Origin: Paenibacillus sp. NEAU-GSW1
Lineage (GTDB): Bacteria > Bacillota > Bacilli > Paenibacillales > Paenibacillaceae
Direction: 5' to 3'
Assembly: GCF_009737085.1 (NCBI RefSeq)
Contig: NZ_WOVL01000020.1
Location: 1-64,000 of the forward strand
DNA: 64,000 nucleotides
How positions within the stretch are numbered: the first letter of the stretch is position 1; every line of letters begins with the position of its first letter. Below the pieces are notes generated by a model. The model was not told the origin of the DNA. It ran no database searches and was given only the letters and a program-made list of their open reading frames with translations. A program made the position numbers and the translations under genes. This document shows positions 1-9,169 of this stretch, piece after piece.

Positions 1-159
1 AGGGTAGACGGAGCATTTAAATGATTCTGGAGAAGCGTCAGCGTTCGTTTTTGTGAAGGGATCCCAACCTTACCTCGTTGATTCAAAGGAATCCCTGAGC
101 AATGGCGATCGGAAGAACATTTAAATGTGCAGTTTGCTGTTTTACCCAAATAAAACAGG
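1..159. other. Left-edge stretch with no recognised gene
   Basis: No open frame with a ribosome binding site or a recognisable protein family was seen here. The stretch ends at the hairpin described next. Confidence 0.4.
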
Positions 160-202
160 GGGGGTATCCCATCGTCATTTTAATGACTTATGGGACACCC
201 CC
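160..202 (-). terminator. Long hairpin, probable terminator of a dead gene
   Basis: Thirteen-base arms (GGGGGTATCCCAT and ATGGGACACCCCC) enclose a second short stem, TCAT/ATGA. It lies just past the stop of the minus-strand pseudogene at 213-396. The core pair GGGTATCCC/GGGACACCC recurs in the hairpin at 6752-6804, including the same single mismatch. Confidence 0.7.
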
Positions 203-212
203 GTTCCTTTGT

Positions 213-396
213 TTAATATTCTCCCTTGATGACAAAAAACGAGCCGCGAATGGTTCCCGCCAGTTTGGACCTCTACCTGGCAAACTTAAACTTGCCTTCC
301 AGCTCAGCGGGCACCTCCATCCCTTCATACGTGCGAAGATTCCAAGCCGACCGCAGATACATGTTTAAAATCAACGATATACGACATTCCATTCAT
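213..396 (-). pseudogene. Internally deleted copy of the gene at 9170-9640
   Basis: Read on the minus strand, the first 20 or so codons (NGMSYIVDFKHVS, then GLESS) match the N-terminus of the protein encoded at 9170-9640 (MSMSHIVDFKNVS, then GLESS). After a stop and a frame change, the last 35 or so codons (EGMEV, ELEGKFKFAR, then KLAGTIRGSFFVIKGEY) match its C-terminus, with one more in-frame stop. Roughly 100 codons of the middle are missing. This is a dead paralogue made by an internal deletion followed by point decay. A terminator hairpin follows at 160-202. The similarity was read directly from the two sequences and is clear at nucleotide level too. Confidence 0.85.
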
Positions 397-560
397 TCCT
401 CTCTATAGGCCCTGACAACAGGGTTTACATTTCTACAAATCATACACTATTTTCCACAAAAAAAGGTTGATCCCATCATTCCTATTCCCGATATTGATAT
501 CTATTTGGTGTAACGGTAAGATGGACAAAGATATGACGTTCATTATTGGAGGGAAATGCA

Positions 561-854
561 ATGATTCAACGCACTGTACTTTTGAAATTTGCTGAGACAA
601 CAACACAAGATCAACTGCTGGAGGTCGCAAAACGCTTCAAGGCGTTAAAGGACGCCGTCAAAGGAATTGATGACATTCAAGCCGGACTTAACATCGCCGA
701 AAGAAGTAAAGAATACCAAGTGGTGCTGATGGTGAGATTTGAAGATCAAGCCGCATTGGATGCTTACAGCGTAAATGAAGAACATCAGGCCGTCATCTCA
801 TACATTCGCGAAGTTGGCAGACTGGATAGTATCGGCGTCGATATTGAGGTCTAA
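561..854 (+). CDS. Dabb-family stress-responsive alpha/beta barrel protein
   Basis: The protein is about 97 residues. It opens IQRTVLLKF and continues with alternating strands and helices, including the segment YQVVLMVRFEDQAALDAY and a late YIREVGRL. This is the pattern of Dabb (stress-responsive dimeric alpha/beta barrel) proteins, cytoplasmic dimers with varied or unknown roles in bacteria. The ATG at 561 is preferred because GGAGGG lies 7 bases upstream; an in-frame TTG 15 bases earlier would put that ribosome binding site inside the gene. It stands alone, between two degenerate stretches, and no regulator is adjacent. Confidence 0.75.
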   Translation: MIQRTVLLKFAETTTQDQLLEVAKRFKALKDAVKGIDDIQAGLNIAERSKEYQVVLMVRFEDQAALDAYSVNEEHQAVISYIREVGRLDSIGVDIEV

Positions 855-920
855 TTTATACGTATAATTAAACGACTCCCCGAATAAGGGGTCGGCCAAA
901 TGTTAGTACCAACAAATTCG

Positions 921-1235
921 CTATATGGAATAAGCCATATGATATGCCGCCAATGCCTGTTCCGACAATCCATCGTCCATGAGCCCATAGTGGACGCGAA
1001 CGGACTGCTCAAATTGGCTTGGCGGCGTTAGCCGAACGCGGAATACAACCGGCACGTCTTCATTGTTTGTAAAGGTGTGCGGCGTTCCAATCAGAGCAAT
1101 ACGACGGTCTCCCGCTTGTAACAAATGATTTGTTTTACCTAGAGTCACTGTGAGTTTGCCAGATATCACTTCGAATTGCTCTTCTATCCTTCTTCATTAC
1201 GGGAATGACCACCTTGTTTACGGGGATCTTCCAAG
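921..1235 (-). pseudogene. Frameshifted cupin-domain protein remnant
   Basis: The minus strand encodes the C-terminal half of a small cupin: ISGKLTVTLGK, a glycine turn, then GTPHTFTNN and VVFRVRLTPP. Upstream of about 1190 the reading continues only in another frame, which gives GGHSRNEEG, the usual first cupin motif, and then hits a stop. The frameshift between GGHSRNEEG and EEQFEVISGK leaves the gene broken. The remaining C-terminal part (82 codons) has no ribosome binding site of its own. It was probably a cytoplasmic cupin of about 150 residues with unknown ligand. Confidence 0.7.
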
Positions 1236-1315
1236 CCACGGTGCAAGGAACATGTTCTGCGGAACAAATTGAAGCCGGATTTGGAACATTCAGTAGAGTA
1301 GAAATGTAATCTAGA

Positions 1316-1381
1316 TCAAATATCTTTACGAAATTGAATTAACTGCGGTATATCGGTTGCCATAGCTTTTCGAAACAGCAT
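1316..1381 (-). pseudogene. N-terminal stub of a GNAT-like acetyltransferase
   Basis: The short minus-strand frame MLFRKAMATDIPQLIQFRKDI ends in a stop. It has the typical first strand and helix of GNAT acetyltransferases (hydrophobic-R-x-A-x-x-x-D-hydrophobic-x-x-hydrophobic). Nothing downstream continues the fold in this frame, so only the first 21 codons survive. The call rests on a short match and is tentative. Confidence 0.4.
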
Positions 1382-1424
1382 GATTGACTTCCTTTCTGTT
1401 GATCGGAGTATTGCAATAACGTAA

Positions 1425-1458
1425 AAGGAAGGCGCAATTCTCACTTTGCGCCTTCCTT
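1425..1458 (-). terminator. Terminator of the giant Ig-like gene
   Basis: A hairpin with arms AAGGAAGGCGCAA and TTGCGCCTTCCTT around an 8-base loop lies 15 bases past the stop of the gene at 1473-6575. A short T-rich tail follows on the minus strand. Confidence 0.8.
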
Positions 1459-1472
1459 ACTTTTCTCGATGG

Positions 1473-4400
1473 TTATGGAGTTACGGTAACGTTAATCGTA
1501 ACTTTCTTGCCGCCGTAGGTCAACGTAATCGTTGTTTTGCCTGCAACATTAGCTGTTATAACGCCATCCAGAACGGAAGCTACATCCTTCTTCGAGTTCG
1601 TAATCGTCACTTTATTCGTAACGTCCTGGGGATCTGCCACCTTGTCAAAGAGGGCATTCACTTGATAAGAGGTTGTGTCTCCCTTTATTAGCGTTAAGTT
1701 GATCGTCGCCCCTTCCGGCTGTCCTTCGGTTAGCGCAGTAAGCTTGGTTACCGTCGATTGAATCGTAACCGTAACTTTCTGACCTCCGTAGCTTGCCGTA
1801 ATGGTCGCTTTGCCTGGGCCAACAATAGTTATTTGCCCGCCATTCTCTACCGTGGCAACTCTCGCGTCGCTTGTGGTCCATACTGCATATTGCAGCAGGC
1901 TCTCTTCGGACACCGGTGCTCCGTCGTTCCCCGTCGATTTAAGTCCAATGGTCAACTGGTCACCAGGAGCTCCTGTGTACGTTTTAACGCTGCCATCGGC
2001 AATCTCTAGCTTCTTGACGGTCAGATCGACCGGGATCGTCACTTTCTTACCGCCGAGATCCGCTATAATATTAGCCTTTCCGCCGCCTACAGGCGTAATA
2101 ACGCCATCTTTTCTCGTAACGATAAGCGCATTGCTGCTGCTCCATTTGACCAGCTCGCTATCGGTTACGTCGACCGATGTTCCGTCACCGAATACAGCAT
2201 TGATCTGAACTGCGTAAGTCGATCCCATCTTGGCGATTAGATTGCCCTTGGCATCTTTTCCTTCTCCATTCCAATTCAAAGAGGTTACGCCGACAACCGC
2301 ATCGAAGGACAAGGCTGCCCCGCCGAATGTCGCTTTGACAGTCGCTTTGCCCATTCCAACAACGATTAGATTGCCGTCTTCATCAACCGTAACTACGGCA
2401 GGATCGGTTACCTTCGCTTTTTGCACAGTCCAGCCCGTTGCTTCGCTGGCATTGATTATTCCGGTTTTACCATCCGCATAGGTAACCGACAGCTTCAAAT
2501 CGTTCTTCTCTTGACCCAGATGAAGCTGAATCGTCTTCGTTGTGCGGTTCGCAGCGTCGAGAGCTGAGACCGATTTAATCGCCGAATCCACGGCAATGAT
2601 AGCTGTGGCCCCGCCATACGATGCGGTTACATTCGTTTTACCGAAACCGACGATTCTGATGACGCTATTCTCTTCAACGGCAGCAATGGCTTCATCACTG
2701 CTTCTGAACGTAATGCCTGTAATCGCATCGAGCTCTGCTTTTGTCGCTTTCGAGCTGTCCGCGTACGTGAGCGAGGACAGCTTCACGTTGGAAAGCGTTG
2801 TGTTGATGTTCCCTGTGAGCTTAGTCGTCACCAGCGTAATCGCTTTAGCGTTTGCGGTAACCGGAATCTCCGCATAATACGATGCCAAAGAAGCATGTAC
2901 GGTTCCTTTACCAAAGCCTTCGACTTGCAGCGTGCTGCCGTCAAGCGATCCTTGGAGCGGATCCGTATCGTTCTTCGCTAATGTCCAGTCCGCAAGCCCC
3001 GTGACATCCACCTCTTTCCCGGTGCCGTTTAACGTTGCCCATAGAGTAAGCGCGGTCGTGCTGCCTGGTTTAAGAGCAAGCGACGCAGCTGCTTTTGTGC
3101 CTTGCTTAAAGCTCAGCTTCTTAATTGTTGTATCAATGGCGATTTCGACAGATTTGCCGCCATAGCTTGCCGTTACTTTTGTCGATACATAATCCGTGAT
3201 GCGAAGACCTGTTCCAACTGCTTCAATTACATCCGTATAATTATCGCTGATCGTCCACTGCAAATCGGCGTTATCGACCGTGACCGAAGCGCCATTGCTC
3301 ATTTTCGCGGTAAAGACCATTGGCACAGTATTCGCAGAAGGCAGTCCAGCAATTTTCGTAACGTTTGCGGATAACGTTTGTACCGTTTTATCGGTAGCAT
3401 CGACAGTGATGGAAGCCCCCGGTGCCAGTTTGTCATAGACAGCTGTAATCTTGGCTTTACCTGCTGCCAACACCTTGATGTGACCCGAATGTTCATCGAC
3501 GCTTACGATCTCTGGATGGTCAGAAACCCACTGTACTTTTTCAGTCGCAATTTCCGCAGAGGCGCTATCGCTGAACTGAACTCGAAGCAGCAAATCCTTT
3601 TCCATTCCGACCGCGCCGTCCAACGTCGTAACTTGATCCGTAGCTGCGAGACCAATGTAAGATTTCTTAATCGACGTATCCATCGATGCGGTCGCGGTTT
3701 TACCTTTATACTTCACAGACAAGGTGGCCGTACCGTAACCGGTAATCCGCAGCTTGCCGTTTTCCAGAGTGGCGATCGGTTTGCTGATCTGCCAATCACT
3801 AGACGCAATTCTATTCGTTACATCGCTCGTCGTACCGTCCGTATAGGTAGCCGTTACGCTTACGTCGACGAGGTCCCCATTGCGCGCTGCAATCTTGGAA
3901 GGCGTTATCGCAATGGATTTAACCGGCTTATCCTCGGCTGTTCCTACATTAACCTGCAACCAGTCATACACGAGATCGCCGCCGCTACTCCAACCAACGA
4001 CAGCAAAAATATAAGTGCTTCCTTCTCCAACCGCCGTGATGACCCCTTTACTTGCAGTCGCAACCTCTTCATTGTTAGAAGACCAATCTGCGTAATTAGT
4101 GATATCTTCCGATGTATCGTCCTCATAAGTAACTTGCGCGGATACAGAGTAGGTTTGTCCTACCGCCAAGTTGATTTCACCCTCTTTGCTCATCACCACA
4201 GTCTTAGGTACAGGAGGACTTCCGACCTTGACCAGAGCAGTCGCTGGAGCCGGCGTATTCACAAAGGATGACGAAGCTCCAGGCGTAAAGGTGAACTGGT
4301 ACGTCCCTTCGTTCTCAGGCAGTTGGAAACTTTCTTTCATTGGAACATCTTTATCCACTACCTTCTCGTTCGTCGCTTGATTCTTGAACGAAATGTGATG

Positions 4401-6575
4401 CGTCAATTTCTGGCCTGCACTAGATCGATCTTCACGGTAGCCGATGTAGTATACTTCGTTGCCGAAGCCATCTACCAAGGTTGGGATATCCTGATAGGAA
4501 AGTGTTGACCCTGGTTCATAAACCCGCTGCGACCAATTCAAATGAGCTGAAAAAGCCGTATTAAATGGAATCGTTTTGTCTCCTGCTACTGCCACATTAT
4601 TTGCACCGTAATTATATTCCCAATGATCCGGCGTGACATAGTAGGCACTGATTTGCCTGTACACCATTTTAGTAGCATAAATCGGCTTCGGCTTAGTGAT
4701 ATTCAGGTACTCGCTATAAAAGTCTGCGACACTAAAATTTAATTCGTTAAGTTGCAAGTTGGAGTTGGCTTGATTGATCGTCAACTTGCCCAAATCCGCA
4801 TTGTTGACCCTAAATGTATAACCCTGACCGGATACTGCTTCGTTCTTCTTATAGACAACATAAGCATTCTCCTTGTCTTGGGCGGCGGCAGACACATTAT
4901 AAGTGCCGGGCTTTACTTTCGCTCCAGACTCGACGCTTAAAGCGCCGATACTAACGCCGTCATTGTCAATCAGGTTGAAGTGCCCAGCCCGGAAGTCGAA
5001 GCCTTCCACGGTTTTATTCGGCCATTCATAGGAGACGGGAACGAAACCATTCAGACTGATCTCCTTCGTGGTTCCGCGGTCCTCATTCGCTATCGGAATC
5101 AACATCGCATACTGACGGCTGCTAAACAATATGAATTTGTCGCCTGGCGCGTCCCAATTCATTTGATTGACCTGAACTTTAGTGCTGCTGGCGTTTCGAA
5201 TGACAGTCGTTTCCGAATAACCGGAATAGGAGTAATAGTGCTGGCCTGGGCCTGTTCCCCATACGACTTTAGAAACAATCTGTAAACCGCCAAATCCGTC
5301 TATGTTCGGATCAGGAAAGTTTAAAGTAACGTAATTATTGCCGCTATTGCTGTTGCCGGTGCCGATCACAATCGGAGCTGACGCCGGTTGAATCGGAATC
5401 GGACTTTCGGGCGCTGCTAAAGTCAACGTATATTCGCCGTCGGAAGAAGGCAACGTCGCATTGTAAGGATTATTTAAACCAAGATTAGGTTTAATAACCT
5501 CCTCATTAGTTGCCGTATTAAGATAGGTAGAAGTCAATGTAACATCGACCCAAGGGTTGAAACCGCGAATGCTCTGTACAACATTTCCATAGCTATCTGT
5601 AACGTTGTAAGACCTGTCTCCAAGATTAGCGTTAGGATAATAAGACGGTTTTACATTCAAATTAACTTTTAGTTGCGTATCCGAGGTAATCGTAGCGCCG
5701 TCTACGAATAATTCGGGATCGATCCGTTGCTCCATTTCGATCGAATCATTGTCGTTCGCATAGATTAATGAAATGTCTTCATATGCTCCAGCGGTGACGA
5801 CAAACTCGTTTTGTCCTTCGGCTTGCGGCCAGGCGCCAACGCTGCCCGTAGAAAAAGTGGATGCGCTTTTAAGATGATAAGATCCATCTGACATTCTTGT
5901 ATGTACGTTCATCGTATTGCCGGTATCGAATGTAATGGTATTTTGCCCTGCTTGCAAGGGTTGTCTCGATTTGTTTAACATATACAAATGCGAAGCATCT
6001 TGGCCGGAAATTTGGAACGAATAGTCGAAAGGCGACATTGATCGCAAGCCTTTCACGGGAGAATACATGATTGGCTTGCCCAACTCATCGACCGGGGAAG
6101 CATTAATGTACGTCGTTACGTACGCATTTCCACTATAGGGGTCCGGAAAGCTAACAGGCACTTGGTCCTGATTGTCCAAGGAAATCGCCAGAGCACCCGC
6201 TTGAATTTGTTGTTTGTCAATCGGAATGAAATAGAGCTTTTCGTCTGTCGATGCCGACAAATAAACTGGAATTTCCTCGTTCATAGGAATCGTAAACGTT
6301 TCCTCGACCTTCCAACCCGAGGCGGTTTCTTCGGTCTCGTAAGCATAATCTGGATGATAGTAATAATCTTCAGCGTTCTGCCCCCAAACTTCTTTATAGA
6401 CTACGCTGACATTATTCAATCTGTGTTCGTGTGCAGCATCCGAAATCGTGATGGTAATTTTCACATCTGTTCCTGTTGCTGCGGCGAAAACTTGGACCAT
6501 GGACAACGTCATTAACTGCGCTACCAACGTGAATGCAATTAACAATTTAATCCATTTTCTGTGCTGTGCAAACAT
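1473..6575 (-). CDS. Giant secreted protein with about ten Ig-like (Big_2) repeats
   Basis: This 1,700-residue protein starts with a Sec signal peptide (KWIKLLIAFTLVAQLM, then VQVFAAATG, cleavage near residue 33). Residues 35-790 form a large region rich in aromatic residues without a family I can name. From about 795 to the end there are roughly ten repeats of 85-95 residues. Each has the Big_2 pattern: a VDVT or DITN step, a W-x-S/T-S-D/N turn, then GVITPVGGGKA-like and YGGKKVT-like strands. No LPXTG, S-layer-homology or transmembrane anchor is present; the last residues are NVTVTP. It is therefore probably released or loosely bound, acting in adhesion or as a scaffold. GGAG lies just before the ATG at 6575, and the gene has its own terminator. 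The repeats have diverged too far to be recent duplications. Confidence 0.85.
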   Translation of the reverse strand: MFAQHRKWIKLLIAFTLVAQLMTLSMVQVFAAATGTDVKITITISDAAHEHRLNNVSVVYKEVWGQNAEDYYYHPDYAYETEETASGWKVEETFTIPMNEEIPVYLSASTDEKLYFIPIDKQQIQAGALAISLDNQDQVPVSFPDPYSGNAYVTTYINASPVDELGKPIMYSPVKGLRSMSPFDYSFQISGQDASHLYMLNKSRQPLQAGQNTITFDTGNTMNVHTRMSDGSYHLKSASTFSTGSVGAWPQAEGQNEFVVTAGAYEDISLIYANDNDSIEMEQRIDPELFVDGATITSDTQLKVNLNVKPSYYPNANLGDRSYNVTDSYGNVVQSIRGFNPWVDVTLTSTYLNTATNEEVIKPNLGLNNPYNATLPSSDGEYTLTLAAPESPIPIQPASAPIVIGTGNSNSGNNYVTLNFPDPNIDGFGGLQIVSKVVWGTGPGQHYYSYSGYSETTVIRNASSTKVQVNQMNWDAPGDKFILFSSRQYAMLIPIANEDRGTTKEISLNGFVPVSYEWPNKTVEGFDFRAGHFNLIDNDGVSIGALSVESGAKVKPGTYNVSAAAQDKENAYVVYKKNEAVSGQGYTFRVNNADLGKLTINQANSNLQLNELNFSVADFYSEYLNITKPKPIYATKMVYRQISAYYVTPDHWEYNYGANNVAVAGDKTIPFNTAFSAHLNWSQRVYEPGSTLSYQDIPTLVDGFGNEVYYIGYREDRSSAGQKLTHHISFKNQATNEKVVDKDVPMKESFQLPENEGTYQFTFTPGASSSFVNTPAPATALVKVGSPPVPKTVVMSKEGEINLAVGQTYSVSAQVTYEDDTSEDITNYADWSSNNEEVATASKGVITAVGEGSTYIFAVVGWSSGGDLVYDWLQVNVGTAEDKPVKSIAITPSKIAARNGDLVDVSVTATYTDGTTSDVTNRIASSDWQISKPIATLENGKLRITGYGTATLSVKYKGKTATASMDTSIKKSYIGLAATDQVTTLDGAVGMEKDLLLRVQFSDSASAEIATEKVQWVSDHPEIVSVDEHSGHIKVLAAGKAKITAVYDKLAPGASITVDATDKTVQTLSANVTKIAGLPSANTVPMVFTAKMSNGASVTVDNADLQWTISDNYTDVIEAVGTGLRITDYVSTKVTASYGGKSVEIAIDTTIKKLSFKQGTKAAASLALKPGSTTALTLWATLNGTGKEVDVTGLADWTLAKNDTDPLQGSLDGSTLQVEGFGKGTVHASLASYYAEIPVTANAKAITLVTTKLTGNINTTLSNVKLSSLTYADSSKATKAELDAITGITFRSSDEAIAAVEENSVIRIVGFGKTNVTASYGGATAIIAVDSAIKSVSALDAANRTTKTIQLHLGQEKNDLKLSVTYADGKTGIINASEATGWTVQKAKVTDPAVVTVDEDGNLIVVGMGKATVKATFGGAALSFDAVVGVTSLNWNGEGKDAKGNLIAKMGSTYAVQINAVFGDGTSVDVTDSELVKWSSSNALIVTRKDGVITPVGGGKANIIADLGGKKVTIPVDLTVKKLEIADGSVKTYTGAPGDQLTIGLKSTGNDGAPVSEESLLQYAVWTTSDARVATVENGGQITIVGPGKATITASYGGQKVTVTIQSTVTKLTALTEGQPEGATINLTLIKGDTTSYQVNALFDKVADPQDVTNKVTITNSKKDVASVLDGVITANVAGKTTITLTYGGKKVTINVTVTP

Positions 6576-6751
6576 CGTGTAATCTCCTCAATTCTTGTGT
6601 TTATGTGAAATCTAGTTCTTTAGGATTATATCATTGGAAAATAATAGATGGTAGTCCTATTATTACGGATGCAAGAAATAGTGATATTTTCACTTAGTAA
6701 AGTCCATGCGATCATCCGATGTAGGTATTGGGTCATTTCGTACAGTAGAAA

Positions 6752-6804
6752 AATCAAAGAGGGTATCCCCAGTCAACTAAACGACGAGGGACACCCCTTT
6801 GATT
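6752..6804. terminator. Hairpin related to the one at 160-202
   Basis: The arms AATCAAAGAGGGTATCCCC and GAGGGACACCCCTTTGATT pair over most of their length around a 15-base loop. The central GGGTATCCC/GGGACACCC pair is the same as at 160-202. No intact gene ends next to it. Confidence 0.6.
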
Positions 6805-6913
6805 TGGTTAAACAGCAACTTGCGCAATTGATCGTCGAGATACGATCGTACGTTTTGCGCGGATAATTGAAATAACGGCCTGGTCCCTCTCTCCCGAGGA
6901 TCTTGAGATAATA

Positions 6914-6952
6914 AAGAAAGCCCACCGGTCTATATCAGATCGGCGGGCTTTC
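6914..6952. terminator. Orphan rho-independent-type hairpin
   Basis: The arms AAAGCCCACCGGTC and GATCGGCGGGCTTT enclose a 7-base loop, with A-rich and T-rich flanks on both sides. It could stop transcription from either direction. No gene directly abuts it. Confidence 0.6.
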
Positions 6953-7036
6953 TGTTCATTGTAACTTTAAAAAACTATTTAAGAACGTCCCTATTTCATT
7001 TTAATAATAATTAATACATATATCGCGATCTGGTTA

Positions 7037-7065
7037 TTGGCTAAAATTAGGTTATAAAGTATAAT
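7037..7065 (+). promoter_or_regulatory. Sigma-A-type promoter of the stalk-domain gene
   Basis: TTGGCT at 7037-7042 and TATAAT at 7060-7065 are separated by exactly 17 bases. They lie 75 bases upstream of the GTG start at 7140. Confidence 0.6.
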
Positions 7066-7139
7066 CTTATTTGAAATTGTTACAGGTATAATATGGTATT
7101 CCAAAAAAGAAATTATACAACATAAGGAGATGTTCAAAA

Positions 7140-7859
7140 GTGAACAAAGACACACTGAAGGGCTTTGCCATGGGCGCCCTTACTGTCGCATTGTTTGGTT
7201 CACTGGTAGGAACTGCTTTCGCTGCTTCTACTGGTAAGCTGACCAACATTAAAGTTATTTCCGGCGGTATTAAATTATTCGTTGATGGAAAATTGATTAA
7301 ACCAACTGATGGGAACGGAAAAGTTGTTGAGCCATTCATTTATGATGGCACAACATATCTCCCACTTCGAGCGTTATCGAATGCTCTAACAAATTATGAA
7401 AAGCCAGTTAATTGGGATAGCGCCACTTCATCTATTTATGTAGGCCAAGCTCCTGTTGCTGCTCAAACTGACCTTGCAGACTTGAAAACGTACAACAATA
7501 ACGACGTCAATGTTCGAACGGGAGAAGAAGCAGCATTTCAACTATTGGATAAAACAATAACACCGTTCAATAGATTGGATAGCTATTCAAGTTTCACTTA
7601 TATGCTTCATTCGAATTACAGCCAAATTAACGGGCAATTTGTAATACCATACACATCACTAGGCGATGACTCAACAGGCAAGGTATATTTTTATAGTGTT
7701 GATAAAAAAGGAAATCAGACATTAATTCAAGAATATTCAGCTGAAGCTGGAGATGACCCTGTATCTCTTACAGTTGACTTGCGTGGTGTTGAAATCTTAG
7801 TTATTCAAACCATGTATTCTGGTGCATTCTACAATGCAACGCTAACGGGAATTAATTAA
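7140..7859 (+). CDS. Exported stalk-domain (copper amine oxidase N-like) protein
   Basis: The 239-residue protein has a signal peptide (GFAMGALTVALFGSLVGTAFA, cleavage near residue 29). It then has a stalk domain at about 35-100, recognised from KLFVDGKLI followed by IYDGTTYLPLRALSNAL, the hallmark of the copper amine oxidase N-terminal-like fold common in Paenibacillus surface proteins. Residues 120-239 are predicted to form a beta-rich sandwich resembling carbohydrate- or wall-binding modules, but the match is loose. The GTG at 7140 follows AAGGAGA at good spacing. The gene has its own promoter (7037-7065) and a perfect terminator, so it is monocistronic. It is probably located at the cell surface; its ligand is unknown. 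Confidence 0.8.
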   Translation: MNKDTLKGFAMGALTVALFGSLVGTAFAASTGKLTNIKVISGGIKLFVDGKLIKPTDGNGKVVEPFIYDGTTYLPLRALSNALTNYEKPVNWDSATSSIYVGQAPVAAQTDLADLKTYNNNDVNVRTGEEAAFQLLDKTITPFNRLDSYSSFTYMLHSNYSQINGQFVIPYTSLGDDSTGKVYFYSVDKKGNQTLIQEYSAEAGDDPVSLTVDLRGVEILVIQTMYSGAFYNATLTGIN

Positions 7860-7895
7860 AAAAAGGCCGATCTTCAAACGAAGATCGGCCTTTTT
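7859..7895 (+). terminator. Terminator of the stalk-domain gene
   Basis: A perfect 14-bp stem (AAAGGCCGATCTTC with its complement) with loop AAAC and a T-run directly follows the TAA stop. Confidence 0.95.
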
Positions 7896-7896
7896 A

Positions 7897-8021
7897 CTAT
7901 TGCGGCTTCTGGCCACTGGCTTTACGCAGCACGTTGGCGAGCCGATTATATTCAGCGCGTGTTTCCTTATCTATAGTTCCCAAATAAGTTGCGCTCAAGA
8001 GTCGCCGACTGTGCTTTATTC
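7897..8021 (-). pseudogene. Unrecognised orphan C-terminal fragment
   Basis: A minus-strand frame of about 40 codons, reading SATYLGTIDKETRAEYNRL then ANVLRKASGQKPQ and a stop, has protein-like composition. It has no start codon with a ribosome binding site. It looks like the last part of a lost gene. It lies directly beyond the stop of the methyltransferase on the same strand. Family not recognised. Confidence 0.35.
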
Positions 8022-8022
8022 G

Positions 8023-8811
8023 TTATCTTTGCGCTATTATGGTGAATGTTTTAGGTATGCCTTTATCGAACACCTCAGAAGACATATTGGGCAGCTCCTC
8101 CAACACCTTAATCGTTAAGCCGGCGCTCGCAATAGACGTGACGATTTCACCTAGCGTCCAATTACGCAGATAGACCTTATTCGCCGTTTCGTCGCTCTGT
8201 TCCGATTCCGAATACTTCGAATAAGATACATTTTTTTCAATGAGAGAGGTGTCAAAATAGTCGCCGGTCACTTTATGTTTCCTAATGTTTGCCGTTGTTC
8301 CCCTTGAGGTTATCAGCTTAGTGGACACAGGGTGAAAATCCTGCAAAATCATCGTTCCGCCTTCGTTCAGAAGGCTATGAACCAAATGAAATAAAGGATA
8401 TAAATCGGTGAAATAATGAAGGATGCCAAATTCCATAAATACAATATCATACGGATTCGCCAACTCTCGCGGGGGCAGCTTTAATACATCCGAAACGATA
8501 TATCTTAAGTCAACGCCTGCCTGATCCGCTAATTCTGTTGCATAGCGTTCATTTTCGCTCGAAAAATCGACAACCGTTACAGCTGCTCCTAAAAGCGCCA
8601 ACGCTACTGCTTTATTTCCGTTTGAACCAAGTAAATTGACGATCCTCTTTCCCTCAACGTCATTACTCAAAAATTTGAAAGCCGTTCCGATTCTCTTTAT
8701 AGGGTCTTGCTTGATCTTCTCAGCAGCTTCCTTCGGCGTACCAAACCGATTAACCCATGATTCGTATGTACCATTGTTCCATGCCTTTTTGTTTTGCTCT
8801 GACGATTCCAC
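8023..8811 (-). CDS. SAM-dependent class I methyltransferase
   Basis: The 262-residue cytoplasmic protein has a Rossmann-type methyltransferase core. Motif I appears as VNLLGSNGNKAVALALLGA with the acidic VVDFS following. Later comes DIVFMEFGILHYF (motif IV/V region) and then LNEGGTMILQDFHPVS (post-motif strand). The N-terminal YESWVNRFGTPKEAA helix and the WTLGEIVTSIASAG segment near the C-terminus are typical of the small-molecule methyltransferases annotated near antibiotic or secondary metabolism genes, so the substrate is probably small; it cannot be named. The GTG at 8811 follows GGAGGG at 8-base spacing. It is monocistronic. Confidence 0.8.
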   Translation of the reverse strand: MESSEQNKKAWNNGTYESWVNRFGTPKEAAEKIKQDPIKRIGTAFKFLSNDVEGKRIVNLLGSNGNKAVALALLGAAVTVVDFSSENERYATELADQAGVDLRYIVSDVLKLPPRELANPYDIVFMEFGILHYFTDLYPLFHLVHSLLNEGGTMILQDFHPVSTKLITSRGTTANIRKHKVTGDYFDTSLIEKNVSYSKYSESEQSDETANKVYLRNWTLGEIVTSIASAGLTIKVLEELPNMSSEVFDKGIPKTFTIIAQR

Positions 8812-9125
8812 TGCTCAACCCTCCATAACTAATCTGTCCGAAAATCACAGAATAGCTACATTGTATCATCATCCAACGCGCCGTATCCATAAGACAGCCA
8901 TTTCTTGTACGACACAAAAGCCACCCCACATTGTTCCGACCCATTAATTTCCGTACAGGTTACGTTTCCTTGATCCTTTGACTTGATTAAAAATATGGAC
9001 TGCTCCCGACTGATGCCCAGTTAAGCCTGATTCTCATCCAAAGGTCTCCGAAGCTCCAAGTCGAGATGCTCAGTACGATCGGCTCTTGAATTAATTCCAC
9101 AAAATGGATACCTCCGAGCAAAATA
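8812..9125. other. Intergenic gap, nothing recognised
   Basis: No protein family, tRNA or strong promoter was seen in this stretch. The minus strand must carry the methyltransferase promoter near 8850. Confidence 0.4.
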
Positions 9126-9153
9126 AGAGCGCCCCTACATAGGGAAGCGCTCT
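9126..9153 (-). terminator. Terminator of the 9170-10142 operon
   Basis: The arms AGAGCGCCCCT and AGGGAAGCGCTCT form a stem with a small bulge, 16 bases past the stop of the gene at 9170-9640. Confidence 0.8.
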
Positions 9154-9169
9154 ATACTTTCAATACGTT

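Larger units (their letters stand above)
6576..7036. other. Intergenic stretch holding two hairpins, no gene
   Basis: This 460-base gap between the divergent giant gene and the stalk-domain gene contains the hairpins at 6752-6804 and 6914-6952. A 72-codon plus-strand frame across 6648-6866 has no ribosome binding site and no family resemblance. The two orphan terminators suggest that genes once lay here and were lost. Confidence 0.5.

Noticed and set aside
3378-4271. 297-codon plus-strand frame opposite the Ig-like gene
   Set aside because: It lies entirely antisense to a clear repeat protein, has no ribosome binding site, and its arginine-rich composition is typical of the reverse complement of threonine/valine-rich coding sequence.
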